Source of the DNA: Nonomuraea cypriaca
GTDB taxonomy: Bacteria; Actinomycetota; Actinomycetes; Streptosporangiales; Streptosporangiaceae
Direction of reading: 5' to 3'
NCBI RefSeq assembly: GCF_015645445.1
Contig: NZ_JADOGI010000001.1
Location: forward strand, 117,917-181,916
Length of the DNA stretch: 64,000 nt
The notes below the pieces were generated by a model. That model was not told where the DNA came from. It worked only from the letters and a program-made list of their open reading frames with translations, and did not search any database. Of this stretch, positions 16,077-25,117 are shown piece after piece; the first letter of the stretch is position 1; the number at the start of each line of letters is the position of its first letter. Position numbers and translations under genes: made by a program.

Positions 16077-17026
16077 GATCGGTCACTCCTTATCAGGGTG
16101 CGCGCGTCGAGCAGCGGGTAGACGACATCGACGAGGATCGTGACCACCATGTAGGCGAGCACCATGTAGAGCATGATCGCCTGCACCACGGCGAAGTCGT
16201 GCGTGTTGATGGATTCGACGAGCAGGCTGCCGACCCCGCTGAGCCCGAACACGCTCTCGATCACCGTGGTGCCGGCCAGCATCCCGGCGACGGTCAGCCC
16301 GCACATGGTGACGACCGGGCCGAGTGAGTTCCGCAGGACATGCCGGGACACGATCCTCCGGGTGTCCAGCCCGTAGCTGCGTGCCGCTTCGACGTGGTCG
16401 AGCGTCTGCTGCTCGACCATGGTCTGCCTGGTCACCCGACTGATGAGCGCGAGCGACCCGAGTGCCAGCGCGACGGCGGGCAGGGTCAGGTGGTACAGCC
16501 GCTCGGCGAAGCCGGCACCCTCGCCGGCCACGGGGAACCAGCGCAGCTGCACCGCGAACACCGACACCAGGCCGAGCGCCACCACGAAGTTGGGGACGGA
16601 GTTCACGAACGTGGTGCCCCCCGTGATGAACGAGTCGAGCTTCCCGCCCCTGCCCAGCGCCGAGAGGACGCCGAGCGAGACTCCGATGACGACGAACAGC
16701 ACCGTGGCCATGCCCACCAGCGTCAATGTCACCGGCAGCCGCGTGGACAACAGCTCCGATACCGGCTGCTGGTAGTAGAACGATGTGCCGAGGTCGCCGT
16801 GGAGTACGCCCTGCGCCCACAGGGCATACTGCACGAACAGTGGCTGATCGAGGTGGTACTCGGCGCGCACCGCTGCGATCCGCTCCGGCGTGATGTTCTC
16901 GGGGTTGCCGATCAGGAACGTCACCGGATCACCCGGCGCCGCATAGATGGCCACGAAGATGACGAACGAACTGATGGCCAGGGTGAGAACCATGGCGCCG
17001 AGCCGCCGCAGTAGGAGCGCCGTCAT
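16073..17026 (-). CDS. OppB/DppB-type ABC permease, left arm
   Basis: A 317-residue permease with the DppB hallmark N-terminus (helix, then YAAPGDPVTFLIGNPENITPE), YHLDQPLFVQYALW, and coupling loop DHVEAARSYGLDTRRIVSRHVLRNSL near the C-terminus. The ATG at 17026 is two bases past the stop of the binding-protein gene, and it overlaps the OppC-like gene by four. Such systems import di/oligopeptides, nickel chelates, opines or glycosides; the sequence alone does not decide which. Confidence 0.9.
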   Translation of the reverse strand: MTALLLRRLGAMVLTLAISSFVIFVAIYAAPGDPVTFLIGNPENITPERIAAVRAEYHLDQPLFVQYALWAQGVLHGDLGTSFYYQQPVSELLSTRLPVTLTLVGMATVLFVVIGVSLGVLSALGRGGKLDSFITGGTTFVNSVPNFVVALGLVSVFAVQLRWFPVAGEGAGFAERLYHLTLPAVALALGSLALISRVTRQTMVEQQTLDHVEAARSYGLDTRRIVSRHVLRNSLGPVVTMCGLTVAGMLAGTTVIESVFGLSGVGSLLVESINTHDFAVVQAIMLYMVLAYMVVTILVDVVYPLLDARTLIRSDRS

Positions 17027-17028
17027 GC

Positions 17029-18675
17029 TTACTTGCCCTTCGCCCCGAGGTCGGCCGCCCACGGGTAGTTCCGGAAGGAGCCGGACGCGGGGACCCCGGT
17101 CACGTCGCTCGCGAGCACGACGGTGGTGGGGCTCTGCACGACCGAGAGCCACGGCATGGCCGCCGCCCACCGCTGCGCCAGCTCGATGGCGAGGTCGGCC
17201 CGCTTCGCGTCGTCCAGTTCGGCCTTGGCCCGCTTCACGAGCGCGTCGTACTCGGGGTCCTTGAGTACCCATTGGACGGACGAGTCGGAGGCGCCGTTCT
17301 TGTAGAAGCCGACCGGGTCGTTCTTGGAGATGAAGTAGTCGTCGGTGAACAGGTCGGCCTGCTTCCGGAACTGCGGGTCGCTGTAGTAGTCGCCGTACTG
17401 CTGGGGCGGGATCTGGATGATCCGGGCGTCGAGGCCGATCTTCTTCGCGGCGTCCACGATCGCGTTGGCGATCACGTCGCGCGCCGTGGTGCCGTCGCTG
17501 GCGACCACGATCTGCTGGGCCGTGCCCACTTCGGTGACGAGTTTCTTCGCCGCGTCGAGGTTCTGCTGGCCGGGCTTGGCCGGCGCGCCGGCCGCCAGCT
17601 TCTCGGACGCCGCGCGGAACTTGCCGGCCTCGTATCCCCACGCGCCGGGGCCCACCGGCTCGGCGGCGGGCACCCCGAGACCGGCGAGCGCGGCCCGGGA
17701 CACGCCGTCCCGGTCGAGCGCGAGCGAGAGCGCCTTGCGCAGCCGCACGTCGGCGAGTCCGCCCCGCTCGGTCACCATCGAGTTCCAGACGCGGGTGTCC
17801 GGGCCCTGGCTGACGCTCGTGTTCGGGCCACCGGCCAGCCGGGTCGCCGACGCGATGTTCTCCAGGTAGGCGCCATCGGCCTCGCCGGTGAGCAGCGAAT
17901 TGACGACGGCGTCGTCATCCGCCCACCGGATCGTGAGCTCACCGGTCTTCGAGGGGCGCTGCTCGTTCCAGTAGCCGGCGGCCTTGGTCAGGACGATCTG
18001 CCGTCCGGACTCCCAGGTCTTCAGCTCCAGCGGTCCGGTGCAGGCGTCGTCGCCACCGGGGGTGCCGAAGGCGTCGCCCTGAGCCTCGACGGCCTTGCGC
18101 TCGAAGACGACGCCGCCCGTGCCGGCCAGCGCCTTCAGGAACACGGCGTCGGCCTGCTTCATCGTGATCGTCACCTCGTCGGCTCCGGTCTTGCGGACTT
18201 CGCTCACGTTCTCGTACTCGTCGGACTCGTTGGCGCCGTCGGCGGCGTGCCGGTTCATGCTCCACACCACGTCGTCGGCCGTCATTACGTTCCCACTGTG
18301 GAAACGGACGCTCTGGCGGATGGTGAAGACCAGCGTGTTCGGAGTCGTCCACTCGTACTTCTCGGCCAGCCAAGGCTTGATCGTCAGGTCCGGTTGCGCC
18401 TGGACGAGGCGTTCGCACACGTTGCCCATGACGGTGTCGGTGGTGGCGCCGGCGGCGTCATTGTCGAGGTCGAGGGTGGCCGGCTCCTTGGGCATGAACC
18501 AGGTGGCTTTGTCGAGCGGGCCCGCGGCAGCGGGCGTGCTGTCGACCAACTGCACTTTCTCCTTGGCAGCCTGGGACGGTGAGGCGGCCGAGCCGCCGCA
18601 ACCGGCGACCAGCGCGAGCACGGCGCATGTGGTCGCGCCGGCTGTGAGCGGGCGAGTATGACGCTGTCTTGTCAT
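17029..18675 (-). CDS. family-5 solute-binding lipoprotein, left arm
   Basis: The 548-residue binding protein has a lipoprotein signal with lipobox LVAGC (Cys26) and the family-5 (DppA/OppA) architecture: EPATLDLDNDA, the hallmark FTIRQSVRFHSGNVMTADDV, and WNSMVTERGGLADVRLRKALSLALDRDGV. It captures the substrate outside and delivers it to the OppBC pore. The ATG at 18675 places the signal peptide at the N-terminus. It is roughly half identical by eye to the right-arm protein at 29216, so the two importers are diverged paralogues, perhaps for related ligands. It is first in its operon, transcribed away from the RpiR gene at 19118. Confidence 0.9.
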   Translation of the reverse strand: MTRQRHTRPLTAGATTCAVLALVAGCGGSAASPSQAAKEKVQLVDSTPAAAGPLDKATWFMPKEPATLDLDNDAAGATTDTVMGNVCERLVQAQPDLTIKPWLAEKYEWTTPNTLVFTIRQSVRFHSGNVMTADDVVWSMNRHAADGANESDEYENVSEVRKTGADEVTITMKQADAVFLKALAGTGGVVFERKAVEAQGDAFGTPGGDDACTGPLELKTWESGRQIVLTKAAGYWNEQRPSKTGELTIRWADDDAVVNSLLTGEADGAYLENIASATRLAGGPNTSVSQGPDTRVWNSMVTERGGLADVRLRKALSLALDRDGVSRAALAGLGVPAAEPVGPGAWGYEAGKFRAASEKLAAGAPAKPGQQNLDAAKKLVTEVGTAQQIVVASDGTTARDVIANAIVDAAKKIGLDARIIQIPPQQYGDYYSDPQFRKQADLFTDDYFISKNDPVGFYKNGASDSSVQWVLKDPEYDALVKRAKAELDDAKRADLAIELAQRWAAAMPWLSVVQSPTTVVLASDVTGVPASGSFRNYPWAADLGAKGK

Positions 18676-19117
18676 GACGGTTCCCAGTGGTCTAAGGGGG
18701 GAAGGTACGGTCACCGCCTGGCCCGTCGTACGGGCGCCGTGGCAGGAATTCGTAGTCGTTCTCGCAGGGTTTCGCCTGCGGTCGGCCGCTACTCGCAGGT
18801 GATGGCACCCGTTGTGACGAGGTCGGAGAGGACGATACGGACGTGCCCTGACGTCGGGCCGGTTCATACCGGTTGACCACGAAGGCGTGCCGGTAGTGAT
18901 CGACCGAGCCGTGAATCTCGGTGCGTGCCTTGCCGTACGCGGCGTTGCGCAGCGACCGTCACCGGGAGCCTCGATCAGTGGTTCTGAACTCTGTACCGTG
19001 CAAGGAGTTATCCGCTCACCTCCAGAGAAGGCACCATGGCCGTAGCGTAGACTACGGATTCGTAGTGGAAACTACGGTGCGAGGCTAGTCGTAACAAGCA
19101 GAAAGTCAACCCCTCCC
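18676..19117. promoter_or_regulatory. divergent control region between the left-arm importer and RpiR
   Basis: No convincing gene lies in these 442 bp. Two inverted repeats stand close to the regulator start: CCGTAG-N6-CTACGG at 19040-19057 and CGTAGT-N4-ACTACG at 19061-19076. Their GTAG..CTAC core recurs in front of the second RpiR gene (27991-28031). They are probable RpiR operators governing both directions. Confidence 0.6.
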
Positions 19118-20044
19118 GTGAACTTCACTCAGTTCGATGACCACCCGTTGCGTGACCTGATCGCGAGCAAGCTGGGCGAACTCCCACCAGCGGAAAGACG
19201 GGTCGCCGAATACCTGCGCGACCACGCGCATGAGATCATCTTCGCTACCTCCGGCGAGATCGGCGCGGCGACCAGCACCAGTGACGCGACCGTGATCCGC
19301 ACTGCCAAGGCGCTGGGCTTCTCGGGCCTGCCCGACCTCAAGCGAGAAGCGGGCCGGGAGGCGCTCGGCGAGACCCGGCCGTCGGCACGGCTGAGGAGCC
19401 GGATCGACAAGGGGGGTCAGGAGACCACATCCCTGCTCGATCACGTCTTCACCGAGGCCGCCGAGCGACTGCTCGAAACCCGCAGGTTGATCACGGAAGA
19501 CACCTTCGTCGCGGCCGTTGACCTGCTCGTGGGCGCCCGCGAGATCGTCACCTTCGGCCTCGGAGCCTCGGAGATGAGCGCCCACTACCTCACCCTCCGG
19601 CTGCGCCGGCTGGGCCGCCAGGCCCGGCTGATCAACGCGACCGGGTTCCGGTTGGCCGACGACCTGCTGGGCCTGCACGAATCCGACGTCATGGTTCTCT
19701 ACGTGCCCGGCCGCCTGTTCAACGACGTGTTCGTCCTGCTCGACCACGCACAGGCGGTGGGCACCCCCGTCATGCTGTTCTCCGATTCCCTCCTGCCGAT
19801 TCTGGCCGATCGAGTGACCCACACCCTGACCGCCGTGCACTCGGGATCCGGCTACACCGGTGAAGGACTCAGTTCGATGCTGCTCACGGACTGCCTGGCA
19901 CTCGGCGTCGCCGCCCGGGATCGCGATCGAGCCACCGGCACGTCCGAACTGCTCAACTCGCTGCGCACCGCCTTGACCCAACCCGAAGCGCGCGGGCGAA
20001 CAGCCCGGCGTTCCCGTGGCGCGGAGAAGGGCGCCACACCGTGA
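19118..20044 (+). CDS. RpiR/MurR-family transcriptional regulator, left arm
   Basis: A 308-residue regulator with an N-terminal HTH_6 domain (about residues 5-80, [13 protein letters not shown] ... [24 protein letters not shown]) and a C-terminal SIS phosphosugar-type domain (about 125-265, [25 protein letters not shown]). The GTG at 19118 is the only start that precedes the first HTH helix closely. It faces the binding-protein gene across a control region with GTAG/CTAC inverted repeats, so it likely governs that importer. Its ligand need not be a sugar phosphate; RpiR proteins linked to peptide importers are common in actinobacteria. Paralogue of 27071-27973. Confidence 0.9.
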   Translation: MNFTQFDDHPLRDLIASKLGELPPAERRVAEYLRDHAHEIIFATSGEIGAATSTSDATVIRTAKALGFSGLPDLKREAGREALGETRPSARLRSRIDKGGQETTSLLDHVFTEAAERLLETRRLITEDTFVAAVDLLVGAREIVTFGLGASEMSAHYLTLRLRRLGRQARLINATGFRLADDLLGLHESDVMVLYVPGRLFNDVFVLLDHAQAVGTPVMLFSDSLLPILADRVTHTLTAVHSGSGYTGEGLSSMLLTDCLALGVAARDRDRATGTSELLNSLRTALTQPEARGRTARRSRGAEKGATP

Positions 20045-20132
20045 CGAGGAGCACCGCGGCGGGCGGAGGTCCTCGATCCGGGCACAATGTGCTGCTGAGA
20101 GGAGAGCCGGCACAGCCATGGCAGGAAACCGG

Positions 20133-20505
20133 TCACCGCAGGCGAACCACCGCCCCGAGCACCTCCAGCCCGCGGTCCAGTTCGGACTGGCTGATCACTA
20201 GTGGCGGGGCGATCCGCAGCGTGCGACCGTGCGTCTCCTTGCACAGCACCCCGCGAGCCATGAGCGCCTCGGACGACGAAGCCGGGCGTGAAAGGTCCGA
20301 AGTCGGCGCGGGCCGTCTCGTCGGTGGAGAACGACAGGATCGTGGTGGTCCGGCCGTGGAAGTTCGACGCGGCGACCACGATCTCGCCGCTGCCGTCCGG
20401 GACACCCTTGACACGGTAGGCCCACTTGCGCGCGACCTTGATCGCCGACTCGACGGCCTCGGCGCCGGAGTTCATCGGCAGCACCATCTCGGGCTTGTGG
20501 TGTCG
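20133..20505 (-). pseudogene. internally deleted ornithine aminotransferase (RocD-type)
   Basis: The minus strand first encodes a RocD-like stretch, [20 protein letters not shown], then [20 protein letters not shown] and FGPFTPGF. In another frame it then reads [20 protein letters not shown] and [15 protein letters not shown], the C-terminus of the same enzyme. The 200 or so residues between, including the PLP lysine, are missing, as is the N-terminus. It is therefore a dead remnant of an ornithine--oxo-acid transaminase gene. Its decay resembles that of the aminotransferase relic at 5908. Confidence 0.85.
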
Positions 20506-20523
20506 GCGAGCATCATGCCGACA

Positions 20524-20560
20524 GGTTATAACCTTGACTGGTTAGAGTGAGGTTATAACG
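20524..20560. promoter_or_regulatory. paired GGTTATAAC boxes before the aconitase gene
   Basis: GGTTATAACC (20524-20533, itself a perfect palindrome) and GGTTATAACG (20551-20560) stand 27 bp apart, with TTGACT between them. The spacing suits repressor binding over a promoter about 110-150 bp before the aconitase start. Related TTATAG heptamers occur at 5686 and 23378. Confidence 0.5.
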
Positions 20561-20672
20561 ATCAGCGGCCACCCGATCTGGTAGGAGGCCGCGAGCCCGC
20601 GCCGCGTACCGATGCCCAGCACGACACGTCGTGCCGACGCACGTCAGCCATGCATCATCCGAGGAGATATTC

Positions 20673-23339
20673 GTGCCTGAACCGTCCCCACCGAGGTCGC
20701 CCGCCCTGCTCGACAGTTTCGGTGCTCTAGGCGAGTTCCTCGTGGGTTCGACCCGACATCGAATCGCCCGGATCGACGGGCTCGTCACGCCGCGCATGCC
20801 CTACACGATCCGCATCCTGCTGGAGAACCTGCTGCGCAACGAGGACGGCGACCGCGTGACGCGGGAGCAGATCCAGGCGGTGCTGGGGTGGGGGTCGAGA
20901 CGGTCGTTCGCCGCCACTGTCGACGTGCATCCCTCGCGGGTGTTCCTGCACGACACCAACGGCGTGCCGGCCTTCACCGACATCGCGGCCATGCGTGACG
21001 CGATGCATGTCATCGGCGGGGATCCGGCGGCGGTGAACCCGCAGATCCCCTCGGAGCTCGTGGTGGACCACTCGGTGATCGCGGATGTCTTCGGCTCGTC
21101 CGACGCGTTCGGGCGGAACGTCGAACTGGAGTACGAGCGCAACGCCGAGCGCTACCGGTTCCTGCGCTGGGGGCAGTCCTCGTTCTGTAACTTCCACATC
21201 GTCCCGCCGGGCAAGGGCATCATGCACCAGGTCAACCTGGAACGCCTCGCGCGCGTGGTCGTGCACGCCGAGGCGGGCTGGGCGTATCCCGACCTGTGCG
21301 TCGGAACCGACTCCCACACCACGATGGTGAACGGAGTCGGTGTCCTGGGCTGGGGGATCGGCGGCATCGAGGCCGAGGCGGCCATGCTCGGCGAGTCCCT
21401 CAACATGCTGCTGCCGCCGGTGGTCGGCGTCCGGCTCATGGGCACCCTTCCCGACGGGTCCACCGCGACGGACCTGGTGCTCACGATCACCGAGTTGTTG
21501 CGGGGCCATGGGGTGGTCGGCAAGTTCGTGGAGTTCCACGGCGAAGGGGTGCGGGCGTTGTCCGTCCCCGACCGAGCGACGATCGCGAACATGAGCCCGG
21601 AGTTCGGTTCCACCTGCGCGTACTTTCCGGTGGACGAGGAGACCATCCGGTACCTGCGCTTCACCGGGCGCATGGCCGAGCAGGTGGCGCTCGTCGAGGC
21701 GTACGCGAAGGCCCAGTGCCTGTGGCACCGGCCGGAGTCGGTGGCCGACTACACGGAGACGATCGAGCTCGACCTGGGCACCGTGGAGCCGTCGCTCGCC
21801 GGCCCGCACCGCCCTCAGGACAGGGTGCCCCTGGCCGAGACCCGTCGGAGGTTTCGCGCCGTGCTCGCCGAGACGTCGCCCGACGCGGATCCGGATGTCG
21901 CCCTCCCGCCACGGCCGGGCGGAGCCGGGTATGAGCTGCGCCACGGCGCCGTGGGCATCGCGGCGATCACCTCTTGTACGAACACATCCAACCCCTCGGT
22001 CATGGTCGCCGCCGCGCTCGTGGCCCGCAACGCCGCACGGCTCGGGCTGCGGAGCAAGCCATGGGTCAAGACGACCCTGTCGCCGGGATCGCGTGTGGTG
22101 ACCGACTACCTCGACGCCGCCGGGCTCACACCGTTCCTGGAGGAACTGGGCTTCCATCTGACCGGCTACGGGTGCATGACCTGCATCGGCGCGTCCGGGC
22201 CGCTGGTGGCGGAGGTGCAGGACGCGGCGAGGAACGAGGAGCTCACGGTGGCCTCGGTGCTTTCGGGCAACAGGAACTTCGCGGGACGGATCAATCCCGA
22301 CGTCCGGCAGAACTACCTGGCCTCTCCGCCGCTGGTGGTCGCCTACGCGATCGCCGGCACCATGGACACCGACCTGCTGTCCGATCCGCTTGGTCACGCG
22401 CCTGATGGGAGTCCCGTCTTCCTCGGCGATGTGTGGCCGTCTCCGGAGGAGGTCGCGCGGGTCATGGAGACGGCGATCACGCCGCAGATGTTCACCGCGG
22501 CGTATCGGGACGTCTTCGAGGGCGACGCCCGATGGGAGGGCCTGGAGCAGGAGAAGGGCAACCGGTTCGGATGGGACCCGGAGAGCGACTACCTGCGACG
22601 CCCGCCCTTCTTCGACGGGATGTCCTCCGAGCCGGAACCCGTCGAAGACATCAAGGGGGCGCGGGTCCTGGTCATGCTGGGGGATTCGACGACCACGGAC
22701 CACATCTCACCCGCGGGAGCGATTCCCGCGAACTCCCCGGCGGGCCTGTACCTGCGGCAACGGGGGGTCGCACGATCTGCCTGCAACACTTACGCCTCGC
22801 GGCGGGGCAACCACGAGGTGATGGTCAGGGGCGCCTTCGCCAACGTGCGGCTGCGCAACCAGCTCGTGCCGGGGGTGGAGGGCGGGTACACGGCGAGTTT
22901 CGCCGAGGACGGCGGGCTGCGCACGGTGTACGACGCCGCTGTGGCCTACCGCGCGGCGGGGATCCCCCTCGTGGTGCTCGGGGGCGCGCTGTACGGCACC
23001 GGCTCGTCGCGCGACTGGGCCGCGAAGGGGCCGGCGTTGCTGGGCGTACGTGCCGTCCTGGCCGAGTCCTTCGAGCGGATCCATCGCTCGAACCTGATCG
23101 GGATGGGCGTGCTGCCCCTTCAGTACCGGCCGGGCCAGAACGCGCGGAGCCTGGGCCTCACCGGTCAGGAGGTGTTCGACATCCGGGGCCTGGCCGACCT
23201 GGTCGACTCGGCGACCGTGACGGTGAGGGCGGACGGCAGGGAGTTCGACGTGATCGTCAGGCTCGACACGGACCGGGAGCGCGAGATCTACCGCCACGGG
23301 GGAATCATGAGGCTGGTTCTTCGGCGGTTTCAGCGATAG
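20673..23339 (+). CDS. aconitate hydratase (AcnA/IRP-type)
   Basis: The 888-residue protein is a full-length monomeric aconitase. The [4Fe-4S] cluster ligands lie in TSCTNTSNPS (about Cys434) and GYGCMTCIG (about Cys500 and Cys503). Substrate segments include GTDSHTTMVNG, SVLSGNRNFAGRI, LGDSTTTDHISPAGAI and the swivel-domain GSSRDWAAKGP. I choose the GTG at 20673 because GAGGAG lies six bases upstream. It interconverts citrate and isocitrate or handles a homologous tricarboxylate. Actinomycetes usually have one housekeeping aconitase; placement here, behind palindromic boxes and among catabolic genes and GntR regulators, suggests a second, pathway-specific copy. This cannot be settled from one window. 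Confidence 0.92.
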   Translation: MPEPSPPRSPALLDSFGALGEFLVGSTRHRIARIDGLVTPRMPYTIRILLENLLRNEDGDRVTREQIQAVLGWGSRRSFAATVDVHPSRVFLHDTNGVPAFTDIAAMRDAMHVIGGDPAAVNPQIPSELVVDHSVIADVFGSSDAFGRNVELEYERNAERYRFLRWGQSSFCNFHIVPPGKGIMHQVNLERLARVVVHAEAGWAYPDLCVGTDSHTTMVNGVGVLGWGIGGIEAEAAMLGESLNMLLPPVVGVRLMGTLPDGSTATDLVLTITELLRGHGVVGKFVEFHGEGVRALSVPDRATIANMSPEFGSTCAYFPVDEETIRYLRFTGRMAEQVALVEAYAKAQCLWHRPESVADYTETIELDLGTVEPSLAGPHRPQDRVPLAETRRRFRAVLAETSPDADPDVALPPRPGGAGYELRHGAVGIAAITSCTNTSNPSVMVAAALVARNAARLGLRSKPWVKTTLSPGSRVVTDYLDAAGLTPFLEELGFHLTGYGCMTCIGASGPLVAEVQDAARNEELTVASVLSGNRNFAGRINPDVRQNYLASPPLVVAYAIAGTMDTDLLSDPLGHAPDGSPVFLGDVWPSPEEVARVMETAITPQMFTAAYRDVFEGDARWEGLEQEKGNRFGWDPESDYLRRPPFFDGMSSEPEPVEDIKGARVLVMLGDSTTTDHISPAGAIPANSPAGLYLRQRGVARSACNTYASRRGNHEVMVRGAFANVRLRNQLVPGVEGGYTASFAEDGGLRTVYDAAVAYRAAGIPLVVLGGALYGTGSSRDWAAKGPALLGVRAVLAESFERIHRSNLIGMGVLPLQYRPGQNARSLGLTGQEVFDIRGLADLVDSATVTVRADGREFDVIVRLDTDREREIYRHGGIMRLVLRRFQR

Positions 23340-23377
23340 TCACCGGCACTACTCGTACGCATAACGGAATCTTGACA

Positions 23378-23391
23378 GCTATAGGTTATAG
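23378..23391. promoter_or_regulatory. TATAG-heptamer motif before the small lipoprotein
   Basis: GCTATAGGTTATAG follows TTGACA (23373-23378, sharing one base) and continues as TCTGTAG, a third heptamer of the same phase. The element is the mirror arrangement of the one at 5686-5700 and lies about 50 bp before the lipoprotein start, so it probably overlaps the promoter of the lipoprotein-GntR-SGNH transcript. Confidence 0.45.
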
Positions 23392-23441
23392 TCTGTAGTC
23401 GCTCCAATCGAAACCCCCCAGAGTCACAGAAGGCGTGAACA

Positions 23442-23726
23442 GTGACTGAACGAACTCGATGGTTGCGATGGGTGGGGGCAGTAGCGGCGGCCGCGATGCT
23501 GGTCACGTCCGCCGCCTGCGGGAGCGAGGCACCCGCGGCCCGAGCGGCTGCGCACGCTCCGGAGGAACCTGGCGGAGCACGGATCGTGACCCGGTTCGAC
23601 CTGGTCGAGGATGTCGGCCATGAGGGCGTGGACGTGATCGACCAGGTCACCGACTTCTTCCGATCCGTGCTCAAGGAGACGCCGGCGGTCACGGCCGGCG
23701 GCCACGCGGCTGACCCGGCGCTGTGA
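23442..23726 (+). CDS. small putative lipoprotein
   Basis: The frame encodes 94 residues: a basic N-terminus, a hydrophobic helix and lipobox TSAAC (Cys26), then a short Ala/Pro-rich linker and a hydrophilic segment VEDVGHEGVDVIDQVTDFF. GTG start at 23442. It could be a genuine small lipoprotein, or a binding-protein relic reduced to its signal peptide and an unrelated tail, given the deletion relics elsewhere in this window. It precedes the GntR gene by 19 bp and shares its promoter motif. I do not recognise the mature part. Confidence 0.5.
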   Translation: MTERTRWLRWVGAVAAAAMLVTSAACGSEAPAARAAAHAPEEPGGARIVTRFDLVEDVGHEGVDVIDQVTDFFRSVLKETPAVTAGGHAADPAL

Positions 23727-23745
23727 CGTCACACGAGGTGCATGG

Positions 23746-24429
23746 ATGAACGGATCATTTGCCAGTTTCTCCACCAAGGGGGACTTCGCCTACGACGCAT
23801 TGCGCAACCGGATCCTCTCCCATGAATACCGTCCTGGCACGGTGCTCAACCAGGCGATGCTGGCCCGCGACCTCGGGATCAGCACCACCCCGCTGCGGGA
23901 GGCGCTGCGGCGGCTCAAGTCGGAAGGGCTCGTCGAACTCGACGCCCACCGTGACGCCCGGGTGACCGAGCTGTCCGCCGAGGAGGCCCGTGACCTGCTG
24001 GAGATGCGGCGTGCGCTGGACCCCTTGGCCGCCTCGCTCGCGGCGGAGCGGCGCTCCTCGGCTGACATGGACGCCATGCGTACCGCGTTCGCCGGGCTGA
24101 AGCCGCTGTCCAACCAGCCCGAAGTGGTCGACTTGGTGGCGCATCGCAGGTTCCACCGCGCGATCTATGTCGCCTCGCACAACGAGCTGCTGATCAACAC
24201 CCTCGACGGCCTCTGGGACAAGGCCGACCGCTATCGCCTGGTCGGCCTGGAGGAGAAGCGCGACCAGGCGCGGCGCGACGAGACGAGTGCCGAGCATCAG
24301 GCGATGCTGGACGCCGTCGTCGCGGGAGACAGCGCCACGGCCGCGGAGGTGATGCGCGGGCACATCCGGAGCAGCCTCGGTGCCAAGGCTCTCTCCCGCC
24401 TGTCGGCCCGACCGGGCCAGGTACGGTGA
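23746..24429 (+). CDS. GntR-family regulator with FCD ligand domain
   Basis: This 227-residue regulator has the GntR winged helix (about residues 12-78, LNQAMLARDLGISTTPLREALRRLKSEGLVEL) and an all-helical FCD domain (about 85-220) with metal/ligand residues in DLVAHRRFHRAIYVASHN, EHQAML and RGHIRSSL. It resembles the protein encoded at 25118-25783 across nearly its whole length. FCD regulators usually sense carboxylates or amino acids and act on catabolic genes. Its stop overlaps the SGNH hydrolase start (TGATG), so the two are one operon. Likely targets are the TATAG/TTATAAC boxes at 5686, 20524 and 23378 (inference). Confidence 0.9.
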   Translation: MNGSFASFSTKGDFAYDALRNRILSHEYRPGTVLNQAMLARDLGISTTPLREALRRLKSEGLVELDAHRDARVTELSAEEARDLLEMRRALDPLAASLAAERRSSADMDAMRTAFAGLKPLSNQPEVVDLVAHRRFHRAIYVASHNELLINTLDGLWDKADRYRLVGLEEKRDQARRDETSAEHQAMLDAVVAGDSATAAEVMRGHIRSSLGAKALSRLSARPGQVR

Positions 24430-25007
24430 TGGTCGCTCCGGCGGACGCCCTGCGAAACGGGCCGCGCATACGCGACCTGATGCTCTTCGGCGACAGCATG
24501 CTGGCGCGGTTCACCAAGGCGCGAATCCGGCACCTGGAGCGCGAACTGCATGGAACGGCGACCGTGTACAACTGCGCCGCCGGTGGATGGGACAGCTCGG
24601 ACGGCGTACGGTGCGCGCCGATGCTCGCTCGGCCCGGCTGGGACGTGGTGGTGGTGTCATTCGGCGCCAACGACTGTGCACCCTGGAAGCGGGTGCCGAT
24701 CGACCGGTTCGCCGAGAACATCGACGCCATCGCCGAGGCCTTCGACGGTGCCCACCTGGTCGCCTTCCTCCCGCCGGTGATGCAGGAGATCGTCAGACCC
24801 GGCCTCGGCTCGCGGACCAACCGTGAGCTCGATGCCTACCGCGAGGTGTTACGAGCTGCCGTCGGCGCTGACGCGTGTCTCGACACGGACCAGATCCTCA
24901 ATGGCGGCCTCGAAGAGGACGGGCTGCACCTCACCGGCGACGCGTACACCCTCCTGATGCCGACGCTCGCCCGGGTCATCGCCCGAGTGACGGCCCGTAC
25001 CGCGTGA
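24429..25007 (+). CDS. SGNH/GDSL-family hydrolase
   Basis: The 192-residue protein has all four SGNH blocks: nucleophile in LFGDSML, block II Gly in NCAAGGWDSSD, Asn in FGANDCAPW, and the Asp-x-x-His pair in EEDGLHLTGDAY. No signal peptide, so it is cytoplasmic; such enzymes remove acyl or acetyl groups from small esters. The ATG at 24429 (or the GTG three bases earlier) overlaps the GntR stop. With the two serine hydrolases, the alpha/beta hydrolase and the C45 acyltransferase, it makes five deacylation-type enzymes in the island. Confidence 0.85.
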   Translation: MVAPADALRNGPRIRDLMLFGDSMLARFTKARIRHLERELHGTATVYNCAAGGWDSSDGVRCAPMLARPGWDVVVVSFGANDCAPWKRVPIDRFAENIDAIAEAFDGAHLVAFLPPVMQEIVRPGLGSRTNRELDAYREVLRAAVGADACLDTDQILNGGLEEDGLHLTGDAYTLLMPTLARVIARVTARTA

Positions 25008-25117
25008 CGAATCGCTAGGTCATGCCAACCTGATCAGGGTCGGTCTCAACGGCCGTTTCGACGCAGCCGCAGACCCCCGTTCGGACGGCTCGGCCGTGGT
25101 GGCGGAGCGGTGACGGG

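Noticed and set aside
20727..22703. Open frame of 658 codons on the minus strand inside the aconitase gene
   Set aside because: It is the antisense shadow of a highly GC3-biased gene; composition is Arg/His/Gly/Asp-rich, with no motif, while the sense strand encodes a complete aconitase.
10084..23339. Phosphonate or phosphinothricin-type biosynthetic cluster, suggested by aconitase, isocitrate-like dehydrogenase and aldehyde dehydrogenase
   Set aside because: No PEP mutase, phosphonopyruvate decarboxylase, citrate-synthase-like enzyme or nucleotidyltransferase is present; importers and hydrolases point to catabolism.
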